This document shows positions 1-7,184 of a stretch of DNA of 64,000 nt, one piece after another. The stretch spans positions 464,740 to 528,739 of the forward strand of contig NZ_JADPKR010000108.1 in assembly GCF_023074055.1 (NCBI RefSeq), written 5' to 3'. Each line of letters opens with the position of its first letter. Within the stretch, counting starts at the first letter, position 1. A program made the translations under genes and the position numbers. This DNA comes from Bradyrhizobium sp. 141 (GTDB lineage Bacteria; Pseudomonadota; Alphaproteobacteria; Rhizobiales; Xanthobacteraceae). The notes under the pieces are model-generated. The model saw only the letters and a program-made list of their open reading frames with translations. It had not been told where the DNA came from and made no database searches.

Positions 1-39
1 GGCGCCGGTCACCACTGCGATCTTCTTTGCTTCACTCAT
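1..39 (-). CDS. Short-chain dehydrogenase/reductase, N-terminal fragment cut by the window edge
   Basis: Only the first 13 codons are inside the window. They read MSEAKKIAVVTGA: a short polar start followed by a beta strand and the TGA that begins the TGxxxGxG cofactor loop of short-chain dehydrogenases. An AGGAAA ribosome binding site lies just upstream (about 42-48 on the minus strand). The gene follows the Anbu gene by only 22 bases in the same direction, so it may be the last gene of that transcript. The substrate cannot be told from this stub, and the family call rests on the first strand and glycine turn only. Confidence 0.55.
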   Translation of the reverse strand, partial: MSEAKKIAVVTGA

Positions 40-61
40 CGTTTCCTGCCTTTTCTTGCTG

Positions 62-820
62 TCAGGTTTTCGGTTCTTTTTCGTTCTTGTAGGGCGGCCG
101 CGGAATGTTCTGGTGTGCCGCCCGCAGGGCCGCAGACCAGCGCGAGCGCAGATCGTGGAAATAGGGCTCGCCGGCTTCGATGCGGTGGTTGAGATCGGCC
201 TCGCAGGCGTCCGCGCGTACCACCAGCACGTCGATCGGCAGGCCGACGCCGAGATTCGAGCGCATGGTCGAGTCCATCGAGATCAGGCCGGTCTTCAGCG
301 CCTCGTAGAGCTCAACGTCGTAATGCATGGCGCGGTCGAGCACCGGCTTGCCGTATTTGTGCTCGCCGATCTGCAAATAGGGCGTGTCGGTGGTGCACTC
401 GATGAAGTTGCCGGCGGTGTAGATCATGAACAGTCGCATCCGGGAGCCCTTGATCTGGCCGCCGAACAGGAACGAGACGTCGAAGGACACGTCCTCGGAT
501 CTCAGCGCCGGCCCTTCGGTCGCGTGCACCGCCCGGATTGCCCGGCCGATGCGCTGGGCGGCCTGGAACATGGTCGGTGCGTTCATCAGCGTCTCGAGCT
601 CGCCCGTGTTGGGGTCCTCCAGGCCTTCGGTCAGCGTCGACAGCACCGACTGGCTGATGGCGAGGTTGCCGGCGCTGGCGATCGCCATGATGCGCTCGCC
701 GGGCTTCGAGAAGATGTGAAGCTTGCGGAAGGTCGAGACGTTGTCGAGACCGGCATTGGTGCGGGTATCGGCGATCATCACCAGACCGTCCCGAACCAGG
801 ATTCCGCAACAATAGGTCAT
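62..820 (-). CDS. Anbu (ancestral beta subunit) proteasome-type protease
   Basis: A 252-residue protein with the N-terminal nucleophile fold of proteasome beta subunits. The start MTYCCGILVRDGLVMIADTR matches Anbu proteins, where Met removal would expose Thr2 as catalytic nucleophile; the following strand and the TRTNAG turn are the family signature. There is no propeptide and no HslU-like ATPase nearby. Upstream on the same strand are a transglutaminase-like protein, an alpha-E protein and a circularly permuted ATP-grasp protein, the known conserved neighbourhood of Anbu. This separates it from HslV, which would sit beside hslU. Anbu is known to self-assemble, but its substrate is still unclear. 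A 105-bp palindromic repeat separates it from the preceding gene, so it may have its own mRNA level. Confidence 0.9.
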   Translation of the reverse strand: MTYCCGILVRDGLVMIADTRTNAGLDNVSTFRKLHIFSKPGERIMAIASAGNLAISQSVLSTLTEGLEDPNTGELETLMNAPTMFQAAQRIGRAIRAVHATEGPALRSEDVSFDVSFLFGGQIKGSRMRLFMIYTAGNFIECTTDTPYLQIGEHKYGKPVLDRAMHYDVELYEALKTGLISMDSTMRSNLGVGLPIDVLVVRADACEADLNHRIEAGEPYFHDLRSRWSAALRAAHQNIPRPPYKNEKEPKT

Positions 821-890
821 TTCCAGTCCCCGAACGCGTTTGCGCGGAATTACTAGCGAATTTCGGGGGCCGCTCCAACCCCATTCCTGC

Positions 891-995
891 TGTCATTCCG
901 GGGCGCGACGAAGTCGCGAGCCCGGAATCCATTCCTCAACTAACCTTGCCGCCTGATGGATTCCGGGCTCGCGCTACGCGCGCCCCGGAATGACA
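891..995. repeat. Palindromic intergenic repeat (nested inverted repeat)
   Basis: The outer arms, TGTCATTCCGGGGCGCG at 891-907 and its exact complement at 979-995, form a 17-bp perfect stem. A second 17-bp pair lies inside, at about 916-932 and 956-972. The whole can fold into a long hairpin. It sits in the 189-bp gap between the AhpD-like gene and the Anbu gene. Elements of this look are dispersed in Bradyrhizobium and Rhodopseudomonas genomes. Confidence 0.85.
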
Positions 996-1009
996 GTTAG
1001 TTTCGCCGC

Positions 1010-1417
1010 TCAATCTGCGGCATCGACCAGAAACGCCTCATCAACCGGCACGCCGAGCGCTGTGACAAGACGATTGGTCTCTGCGGCCATGCCGACGATG
1101 GCGAGCAACTCGCCATATTCGGCCTCGGTCATGCCCTTGGCCCGTGCGGCGGCGGTGTGCGAATGGATGCAGTAGCTGCAGCCATGCGCGATCGAGACCG
1201 CGACATAGAGCATTTCCTTGACCTTGGGATCGAGCGCGCCCGGAGCCATCACTTCCTTGATGCTCTCCCAGGTCCGCCGCAGCGTCTTCGGATCATGCGC
1301 CAGCGCGCGCCAGAAATTGTTGACGAAATCCGATTTCCGCACTTTGCGGATATCGTCGAAGACGGCGCGCGCTTCGGTGGAGAGTTCATCGTCCGAAAGC
1401 AGCTTAACGGTTGCCAT
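1010..1417 (-). CDS. AhpD-like / carboxymuconolactone decarboxylase family protein
   Basis: A 135-residue all-helical protein with the AhpD-type redox motif CSYCIHSH (Cys-x2-Cys-x3-His) in its middle, typical of alkylhydroperoxidase AhpD-core proteins. I chose the ATG at 1417 (MATVKLLSDDE), because the upstream extension is not conserved-looking and a GAGG element lies 8 bases before this codon. The motif suggests a thiol-dependent peroxidase or redox role rather than true carboxymuconolactone decarboxylation. It lies between the transglutaminase-like gene (66 bp upstream) and the Anbu gene. It is not part of the usual core of Anbu operons, so it may be a local insertion or an accessory. Confidence 0.85.
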   Translation of the reverse strand: MATVKLLSDDELSTEARAVFDDIRKVRKSDFVNNFWRALAHDPKTLRRTWESIKEVMAPGALDPKVKEMLYVAVSIAHGCSYCIHSHTAAARAKGMTEAEYGELLAIVGMAAETNRLVTALGVPVDEAFLVDAAD

Positions 1418-1483
1418 GGGGTACCTCGCGGGGACAGTTTGGTTCCGCGAGTGTAGCACGGCCTTGCATTTGGACGGTTGCGC

Positions 1484-2332
1484 CTAGCTTTGCCACTGTG
1501 ACTGCGATTGCGACTGCCCGCCGCGGCCGGCCTGCTCGACCTTGACCGCCACCGTCAGCGTCTCCGTGCCGCCGCCATAACGGGTGCCGCGCACCGGTGC
1601 TGCGCCGAGATAGTCGAGCCCGATCGCGACGCGGACATGAGCGTCGGTGGCGCAGATGCTGTTGGCGGGGTCGAAGCCGATCCAGCCGAGATCGGGCACG
1701 TAGGCCTCCGCCCAGGCGTGCCCGGCGTCCTGATGCAGCATACCGTCCGAGCGAAGGAAATGGCCGGAGACGAAGCGCGCCGGTACGCCGCCGGCGCGGG
1801 CGCAGGCAATGAAGATGTGCGCGTAGTCCTGGCAGACCCCGCGCTTGAGCGTGAACGCCTCCGCCGCCGAGGTGCCGCTGTGGGTGGGGTCCTCGTCGAA
1901 GGTCATGTGATCGGCAATCTGGCTCATCAGCGTATGCAGGAAGCCGAGCGTGTCGCGCTCGGCCTCGCTGCGCAACTGGCGCGCAACCGCCATCATCGCC
2001 GGATTGACGGTGGTGAGGTCGGTGGAGCGAAGAAACATGCCGGCCGGAAAGCGCTCGTCGGTGCCGCGCAGCACGCCGCCGGTGTCGTGGGTCTCGATCA
2101 GTCCTTCGGCGATGATCTTGATGTCGCCGACCGGTCCGCAGGACAGCACGTGTGTGACGTTGCCGAACGCGTCCTCATGCGTGTCGAGCTTGGTGTCCGT
2201 GGAGACGTCGATCTGCCATTCCGCCACATATTGCCCGTCATGGCTGCCGGGTGTCATGCGCAGGATCTGGATCACGCTCGTGGCCGGCGGCTCGTAGCGA
2301 TAGGTCGTGGTGTGCAGGATTCGCAGGCGCAT
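1484..2332 (-). CDS. Transglutaminase-like cysteine protease/amidase of the Anbu operon
   Basis: A 282-residue protein with an N-terminal beta domain (MRLRILHTTTYRYEPP, the usual start of bacterial transglutaminase-like proteins) and a papain-like core. The triad is visible as Cys167 in GVCQDYAHIF, His205 in DAGHAWAEAY and Asp221 in GWIGFDPANS. The ATG at 2332 is the real start; the frame stays open further up only because it runs into an intergenic repeat. Families like this hydrolyse or transfer amide bonds. Its fixed association with ATP-grasp, alpha-E and Anbu genes suggests it processes a peptide-like product made by the ATP-grasp enzyme. The C-terminus is a low-complexity Gln/Ser tail. 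Confidence 0.9.
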   Translation of the reverse strand: MRLRILHTTTYRYEPPATSVIQILRMTPGSHDGQYVAEWQIDVSTDTKLDTHEDAFGNVTHVLSCGPVGDIKIIAEGLIETHDTGGVLRGTDERFPAGMFLRSTDLTTVNPAMMAVARQLRSEAERDTLGFLHTLMSQIADHMTFDEDPTHSGTSAAEAFTLKRGVCQDYAHIFIACARAGGVPARFVSGHFLRSDGMLHQDAGHAWAEAYVPDLGWIGFDPANSICATDAHVRVAIGLDYLGAAPVRGTRYGGGTETLTVAVKVEQAGRGGQSQSQSQWQS

Positions 2333-2381
2333 GGTAGACCGTGTCGTTAGTTGTGAGGCCGACTGCCGCCGCAAAGAAGCT

Positions 2382-2497
2382 CCGTCATGCCCGGGCTTGT
2401 CCCGGGCATCCACGTTCTTTCTCGTCGCGCGAAGAACGTGGATGGCCGGGACATCTAGCGCGAAGACGCGCTTCGCGCTTTTGCCCGGCCATGACGG
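2382..2497. repeat. Palindromic intergenic repeat, second type
   Basis: The element begins CGTCATGCCCGGGCTTGTCC and ends GCCCGGCCATGACGG, so its ends are imperfect inverted copies. Inner pairs include CCACGTTCTT with AAGAACGTGG (about 2411-2420 and 2433-2442) and GCGCGAAG with CTTCGCGC. It fills most of the 191-bp gap between the alpha-E gene and the transglutaminase-like gene. Read on the minus strand it produces the false N-terminus MDARDKPGHDG. A shorter relative lies at 11815-11844. Confidence 0.85.
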
Positions 2498-2523
2498 TAT
2501 CCTATTTCGTCAGTCGGAGGACA

Positions 2524-3468
2524 TCAGATCAAATACTGCTTCGTGATGATTTCGCCCAGCCTGGAATTGTCCGTGATGAATTCCTGAATGAATTCATGCA
2601 CGCCGTGCTGGAAAATGTCGTTCATATTGCTGTGTTCCAGCCGGTTGCGGATGCCGCGGGCGTGGCGCTGGGCCGGGCCCTGGCGGCCATAGGCGACGCC
2701 GATCTGGTCGAGGTTGCGCACGAGGTTGCCGTAGCAGCTCGCCAGCGAGCGCGGCAGCGTGTCGTTGAGGATGAGCAGGTCCGCAATCAGCCAGGGCTTC
2801 AGCGTTTCGCGATAGACCCAATGATAGGCCGTCAGCGCCGATACCGAGCGCAGGATCGAGCTCCACTGATAGAAGTCGAGCGGGCCGCCAACATGCTCCT
2901 CCTCAGGCAGCAGCACGTGATACTTCACGTCGAGAATGCGCGCGGTGTTGTCGGCGCGCTCCAGATGCACGCCCATCCGCGAGAACCAGTAGGCGTCGTT
3001 GCGCAGCATGGTCCGGTAGGCCGAGCCGTCGAAGCGGAGCGAGGTCTCCTGCACGAAGCGGAGGAATTTGGCGAGGTCCTCGCGCGTCGAGGTGCCTTTG
3101 CTCCAGACCGCCTGAAGCTCGATCCAGGCCGAGTTGATGGTGTCCCACATCTCGCTGGTCAGCGCGGTGCGCACCGAGCGCGAATTCAGCCGCGCCGCTT
3201 CGATGCAGTTCCTGATCGAGGACGGATTGTCCACGGAGAACGAGAGGTAGTCGACGACATTGTGCTCGTTGGCTTCCTCATAGGTCTGATAGAAGCTGGC
3301 GGCGACGCCGGCGGTGAGCAGCGCCGAGTCCCATTCGTTGGTTTTGCCGACATAGGCGGCGGGAAGCGCGGTGACGCGCAAGGTCGCATCGATGGTGCGC
3401 GCGAGATACTCGGCCCGTTCGACGTAGCGGGCGAGCCAGTAGAGGTTTTCGGCGGTACGCGACAGCAT
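2524..3468 (-). CDS. Alpha-E domain protein of the Anbu operon
   Basis: A 314-residue, almost wholly helical protein that opens MLSRTAENLYWLARYVERAE, the signature of the alpha-E family (DUF403). It starts 4 bases after the stop of the ATP-grasp gene, which implies translational coupling. Alpha-E proteins occur nearly always beside circularly permuted ATP-grasp and transglutaminase-like proteins, and are sometimes fused to the ATP-grasp. Their biochemical role is not established; a partner or carrier for ligation has been proposed. The ATG at 3468 was preferred because the 21 codons above it overlap the preceding gene and do not resemble the family. Confidence 0.9.
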   Translation of the reverse strand: MLSRTAENLYWLARYVERAEYLARTIDATLRVTALPAAYVGKTNEWDSALLTAGVAASFYQTYEEANEHNVVDYLSFSVDNPSSIRNCIEAARLNSRSVRTALTSEMWDTINSAWIELQAVWSKGTSTREDLAKFLRFVQETSLRFDGSAYRTMLRNDAYWFSRMGVHLERADNTARILDVKYHVLLPEEEHVGGPLDFYQWSSILRSVSALTAYHWVYRETLKPWLIADLLILNDTLPRSLASCYGNLVRNLDQIGVAYGRQGPAQRHARGIRNRLEHSNMNDIFQHGVHEFIQEFITDNSRLGEIITKQYLI

Positions 3469-3472
3469 CTGT

Positions 3473-4891
3473 CTACTCGTCCAGGATCCAGGTGTCTTTG
3501 GTGCCGCCGCCCTGGCTGGAATTGACCACAAGGGAGCCTTCCTTCAGCGCGACGCGGGTCAGCCCGCCCGGCACGATCGTGGTGCGCTTGCTGCCGGTGA
3601 GCACGAACGGCCGCAAATCGACATGGCGAGGTGCAAGGCCTGACGCCGTGCAGGTCGGGCAGGTCGAGAGCGCCAGCGTCGGCTGCGCGATGAAACCTTC
3701 CGGCTCGCGCTTGAGCTTCTCGCGAAACGCTTCGATCGTCGCTTTGGTCGCGGCAGGTCCGATCAGCATGCCGTAGCCGCCGGAGCCATGAACCTCCTTG
3801 ACGACGAGCTCGCCGAGATTGTCCAGCACGTAGGCGAGATCCTTCGGCTCGCGGCAGCGCCAGGTCGGCACGTTCTTCAGGATCGGCTCCTCGCCGAGAT
3901 AAAATTTCACGATGTCAGGCATGTAGGAGTAGATCGCCTTGTCGTCGGCAATCCCGGTGCCGACGGCGTTGGCGAGCGTGATGTTGCCGGCCGCATAGGC
4001 CGACATCAGCCCGGGCACGCCGAGCACGGAATCGGGACGGAAGGTGAGGGGATCGAGGAAGTCGTCGTCGACGCGGCGATAGATGACGTCGACCCGCTTC
4101 AGCCCTTCCGTCGTCCGCATGAACACTTCGTTGTTCTTGACGATGAGATCGCGGCCCTCGACCAGCTCGATACCGAGCTTGTCGGCGAGGAAGGAGTGCT
4201 CGTAATAGGCGGAGTTGTAGACGCCGGGAGTGAGCAGGGCCACCGTCGGCTCGCCCGATGCGCTTTGCGGCGCGACGGAGCGGAGCGCCGAGAGCAGCTC
4301 GTCCGGATAGCGCTCGACCGGCGCCACCCTGTGGCGGGCGAACAGATCCGGAAACAGCCGCATCATGATCTCGCGGTTTTCCAGCATGTAGGAGACACCG
4401 GACGGCGTCCGCGCATTGTCCTCCAGCACGATGAAGTCGTTGGCGTCGACCCGGACGATGTCGATGCCGGCGATGTGCACATAGACGTCGTGCGGCACCT
4501 GCTGGCCGTTCATCTCGGGCCGGAAGACCGGGTTCTGGAAGATCAGATCGTCGGGTACGATCTCTGCGCGCAGGATGTCGCGGCCGTGATAGATGTCGCG
4601 CAGGAACATGTTGAGCGCGCGCACGCGCTGCTTCAGGCCCTTTTCCAGCAGCGCCCATTCCTTGCCCGACATGATCCGCGGGATCACGTCGAAGGGGATC
4701 AGCCGCTCGGTGGACTCGGCCTCGCCATAGACCGCGAAGGTGATGCCGATGCGGCGGAACAGGAGCTCGGCCTCCTGGCGGCGATATTCGAGCGCCTCGG
4801 GAGGCGTCTCCTTGAGCCAGCGCGCCAGCTCCTCATAGGCGGGGCGAAGCTCCCCGCCGGGAATATTCATTTCATCAAACGCGACTGCCAT
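3473..4891 (-). CDS. Circularly permuted ATP-grasp amidoligase-like protein (DUF404/DUF407)
   Basis: A 472-residue protein of the circularly permuted ATP-grasp type 2 family. Recognisable pieces are the N-terminal YEELARWL and EAELLFRRIGITFAVYG segments, then VLEDNARTPSGVSYMLENR, DVIYRRVDDDFLDPL and the GGYGMLIGP loop that would hold ATP. The ATG at 4891 (MAVAFDEMNIPG) is preferred over the upstream extension. Enzymes of this fold join a carboxylate to an amine through an acyl-phosphate. This is the first gene of the operon and the likely synthetic step; alpha-E, transglutaminase-like and Anbu proteins follow on the same strand. Substrates are unknown. Confidence 0.9.
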   Translation of the reverse strand: MAVAFDEMNIPGGELRPAYEELARWLKETPPEALEYRRQEAELLFRRIGITFAVYGEAESTERLIPFDVIPRIMSGKEWALLEKGLKQRVRALNMFLRDIYHGRDILRAEIVPDDLIFQNPVFRPEMNGQQVPHDVYVHIAGIDIVRVDANDFIVLEDNARTPSGVSYMLENREIMMRLFPDLFARHRVAPVERYPDELLSALRSVAPQSASGEPTVALLTPGVYNSAYYEHSFLADKLGIELVEGRDLIVKNNEVFMRTTEGLKRVDVIYRRVDDDFLDPLTFRPDSVLGVPGLMSAYAAGNITLANAVGTGIADDKAIYSYMPDIVKFYLGEEPILKNVPTWRCREPKDLAYVLDNLGELVVKEVHGSGGYGMLIGPAATKATIEAFREKLKREPEGFIAQPTLALSTCPTCTASGLAPRHVDLRPFVLTGSKRTTIVPGGLTRVALKEGSLVVNSSQGGGTKDTWILDE

Positions 4892-5167
4892 AGATCCCGA
4901 CTTGTCTCCGCGAGGCGTTGCGCCATTGGACAGGTCGCCAAGCCCTGGTGAAGCCGCAACGTCCTGGCCATGCGGCAAGAGTGCATGACTCTGAGGTGGT
5001 AGCAAGGGCCGGGCCAGCGCGATAAGCATGGAGAGAGGGCATTTGCCTGATATGGCCGGCGGCTTGCCTGAAAAAATGGCTGAGGACTGCTTATTTCGAC
5101 AGCAAAACCGCGTGACTTCAACGCGTTACCTCGGCAAAGTCGGCGCCACAGGTGAGGGACTTAAGTT
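4892..5167. promoter_or_regulatory. Divergent intergenic region between the Anbu operon and the CinA-like gene
   Basis: A 276-bp gap between two divergent starts must hold promoters in both directions. I see a small palindrome AGAGTGCATGACTCT (near 4979-4993) but no convincing -35/-10 pair. A GAGGGA element lies just upstream of the rightward gene at 5168. Confidence 0.4.
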
Positions 5168-5905
5168 ATGAGCGAGATCGTCACGGCGGGCATTCTGGTC
5201 ATTGGGGACGAAATTCTGTCCGGCCGGACCAAGGACAAGAATATCGGTTTCATTGCCGAATACCTCACCAATATCGGCATCGACCTGAAGGAGGTCCGGG
5301 TCGTCTCCGACGACGAGGCCGACATCATCGCGGCCTTGGACGCACTGCGGCATCGCTACACCTACGTCTTCACCACGGGCGGCATCGGGCCGACCCATGA
5401 CGACATCACTGCCGACAGCGTCGCCAAGGCGTTCGGCGTCGGCATCGACCACCACCCGGAGGTGGTCGCCCGTTTCCGCGAGCGCTGGAGCGAGCAGGAT
5501 CTCAACGAGGCCCGCCTGCGCATGGCCCGCATCCCCGACGGTGCCGAGCTGATCCAGAGCGCGACCATCCTCGCCCCCGGCTTCAAGATCGGCAATGTCA
5601 TCGTCATGGCCGGCGTGCCCTCGATCATGCAGGCGATGATGGATATCGTCTCGCCCAAGCTGAAGTCGGGTGTGCGCATGCTGTCCGAATCGGTTCGCGC
5701 CAATGCGCGGGAGGGCGACATCGGCAGCCCCTTGCGAGCGATCGCCGCCGCTCATCCCGACACCATCATCGGCAGCTATCCCTTCATGGACGAGGAGCAG
5801 AAGCCGAACACCAATCTGGTGGTGCGCTCGCGCGATGCGGACAAGCTCGCATCCGCGATGGCGGCGGTGAAGGAAATGCTGGCGGAATTGAACATCACCC
5901 GCTAG
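5168..5905 (+). CDS. Molybdopterin-binding domain protein, CinA N-terminal type
   Basis: A 245-residue protein made of one MoCF/MogA-type domain. It shows AGILVIGDEILSGRTKDKN at the N-terminus and FTTGGIGPTHDDIT near residue 80, the two glycine-rich loops of this fold as found in the N-terminal half of CinA. The C-terminal nicotinamide-nucleotide amidase domain of full CinA is absent, so it should not be called competence protein CinA without care. Alphaproteobacteria often carry the two halves as separate genes. A GAGGGA ribosome binding site precedes the start. It lies 39 bp upstream of gpt and may be co-transcribed. Confidence 0.88.
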   Translation: MSEIVTAGILVIGDEILSGRTKDKNIGFIAEYLTNIGIDLKEVRVVSDDEADIIAALDALRHRYTYVFTTGGIGPTHDDITADSVAKAFGVGIDHHPEVVARFRERWSEQDLNEARLRMARIPDGAELIQSATILAPGFKIGNVIVMAGVPSIMQAMMDIVSPKLKSGVRMLSESVRANAREGDIGSPLRAIAAAHPDTIIGSYPFMDEEQKPNTNLVVRSRDADKLASAMAAVKEMLAELNITR

Positions 5906-5944
5906 CAGAGAAAACTGCCCGCAGACCAATGGCAGGAGACGACG

Positions 5945-6472
5945 ATGGCTGGTGAAGCACCGGAACTGAGCGCACAGGAGCGGGCGGGCAGGGCCTTTCC
6001 GGTCTCCTGGGACCAATTCCACCGGGATTGCCGGGCGTTGACCTGGCGGCTCAACGAGGTCGGTCCGTTCCACGCGGTGATCGCGATCACCCGCGGTGGC
6101 CTCGTGCCGGCGGCGATCGTGGCGCGCGAGCTCGGCGTGCGCGTGATCGATACGGTCTGTATCGCCAGCTACGACCACAACAAGCAGGGCGAGCTCCAGG
6201 TCCTCAAGGGCATTTCGGAAGCGGCGATGAAGCTCGGCGGCGGCACCGGCAAGGGCCTCCTGATCGTCGACGATCTCGTCGACACCGGCAAGACCGGCAA
6301 GCTGGTGCGCGAGATGCTGCCCGATGCGCATTTCGCCACCGTCTACGCCAAGCCGATGGGCCGTCCGCTGGTTGACACCTTCATCACGGAAGTCTCGCAG
6401 GACACCTGGATCTTCTTCCCCTGGGACACCGCGCTGTCCTACCACCCGCCGCTGCGCGACGGCGCGGCGTGA
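5945..6472 (+). CDS. gpt: Xanthine(-guanine) phosphoribosyltransferase
   Basis: A 175-residue type I phosphoribosyltransferase. The PRPP-binding motif LLIVDDLVDTGKTGKLV is present near residues 108-124, preceded by the strand-turn VIAITRGGLVPAAIVARELG. The segment DTVCIASYDHNKQGELQVLK and the C-terminal WIFFPWDTAL match XGPRT, which salvages xanthine and guanine into XMP and GMP. GGAGAC immediately precedes the start. The length fits the family, which usually has about 150-175 residues. It follows the CinA-like gene closely, with no terminator visible between them. Confidence 0.9.
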   Translation: MAGEAPELSAQERAGRAFPVSWDQFHRDCRALTWRLNEVGPFHAVIAITRGGLVPAAIVARELGVRVIDTVCIASYDHNKQGELQVLKGISEAAMKLGGGTGKGLLIVDDLVDTGKTGKLVREMLPDAHFATVYAKPMGRPLVDTFITEVSQDTWIFFPWDTALSYHPPLRDGAA

Positions 6473-6476
6473 CTGA

Positions 6477-6546
6477 AGGCGAATGGCGAGTGGCCAATGG
6501 CGAATAGTGAATCCTCCATTCGCAATTCGCTATTCGCTACTCGCCC
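6477..6546. repeat. Inverted mosaic of short GCGAAT-type units
   Basis: The segment is built from repeated short units (GGCGAATGG, GGCGAGTGG, GCGAATAG) on the left and their complements (CCATTCGC, CTATTCGC, CTACTCGCC) on the right, forming an imperfect palindrome of about 70 bp. It lies just after gpt. It overlaps the first 15 or so codons of the next gene and supplies that gene's only good ATG. Confidence 0.65.
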
Positions 6547-7159
6547 CCTGCAAAACCGCGTCACCCCCACCGGCGACATCATCGCCACCCCGCACCGCGG
6601 CCTGTTCACCGGCAATCGCGGCATCATCCATGATCCCGCGACGAAGACACTGCTGAGGAAGCGCTGGTCGTCGACGGCCTGGCTCACCTGCACTTGTGAA
6701 TTCCGGGGCCGCCGCCGCGAGGTGATGGCACAGCGAAGCTGGACCGAGCTGTTCTTCCTGGACGAGGCCACCGCACTCGCCGCAGGCCATCGCCCCTGCT
6801 TCTATTGCCGCCGCGACGATGCCAATCGCTTCCGGGCCGCGTGGGAGAAGGGCAATCGCGTCCACGACGTCCGCATGCACGACATCGACACGGTGCTGCA
6901 TCACGAGCGGCTCGATCATGGCAGGAAACGGCTGCACGCGCTGATGGTGCCGCTCGAACAGCTCCCCGCCGGTGCGATGGTTCAGCAGGGCGACGAGAGC
7001 TTTTTGGTGACGCAGGGCAGGGCGCTGCTGTGGTCGCCGGCGGGCTATGGCACGGTCGAGCGCCAGCTTGGCGAGGTGGCGTTGCTGACGCCACCCTCGA
7101 CGCTACGCACGCTCAATGCCGGCTACCAGCCCATGCTGCATCGGACGGCGTCAGGCTAG
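6497..7159 (+). CDS. Conserved-looking hypothetical protein with CxC and CxxC motifs
   Basis: A 220-residue protein I cannot assign. The body from about residue 20 (RVTPTGDIIATPHRGLF) onward reads as a real protein, with a TCTCEFRG pair of cysteines near residue 66 and CFYCRRDDANRF near residue 101, a possible metal site. Codon use matches neighbouring genes. The first 17 or so residues (MANSESSIRNSLFATRP) come from the intergenic repeat at 6477-6546, and no other in-frame ATG, GTG or TTG with a ribosome binding site is evident in front of the body. The true start is therefore uncertain. It is convergent with the MetE-like gene. Confidence 0.65.
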   Translation: MANSESSIRNSLFATRPLQNRVTPTGDIIATPHRGLFTGNRGIIHDPATKTLLRKRWSSTAWLTCTCEFRGRRREVMAQRSWTELFFLDEATALAAGHRPCFYCRRDDANRFRAAWEKGNRVHDVRMHDIDTVLHHERLDHGRKRLHALMVPLEQLPAGAMVQQGDESFLVTQGRALLWSPAGYGTVERQLGEVALLTPPSTLRTLNAGYQPMLHRTASG

Positions 7160-7184
7160 AGTAAGTCCAACGCCGTCGTCGTGA

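Noticed and set aside
2333..2413. N-terminal extension MDARDKPGHDG of the transglutaminase-like frame
   Set aside because: It is encoded by an intergenic palindromic repeat; the family starts at MRLRILH (2332).
2341..3525. Long plus-strand frame opposite the alpha-E gene
   Set aside because: It is the antisense shadow of a conserved gene in GC-rich DNA; it has an unlikely Arg/Val/Gly-rich composition and no ribosome binding site. The same applies to the other long frames opposite real genes, such as 16267-18069 and 56185-57945 minus.
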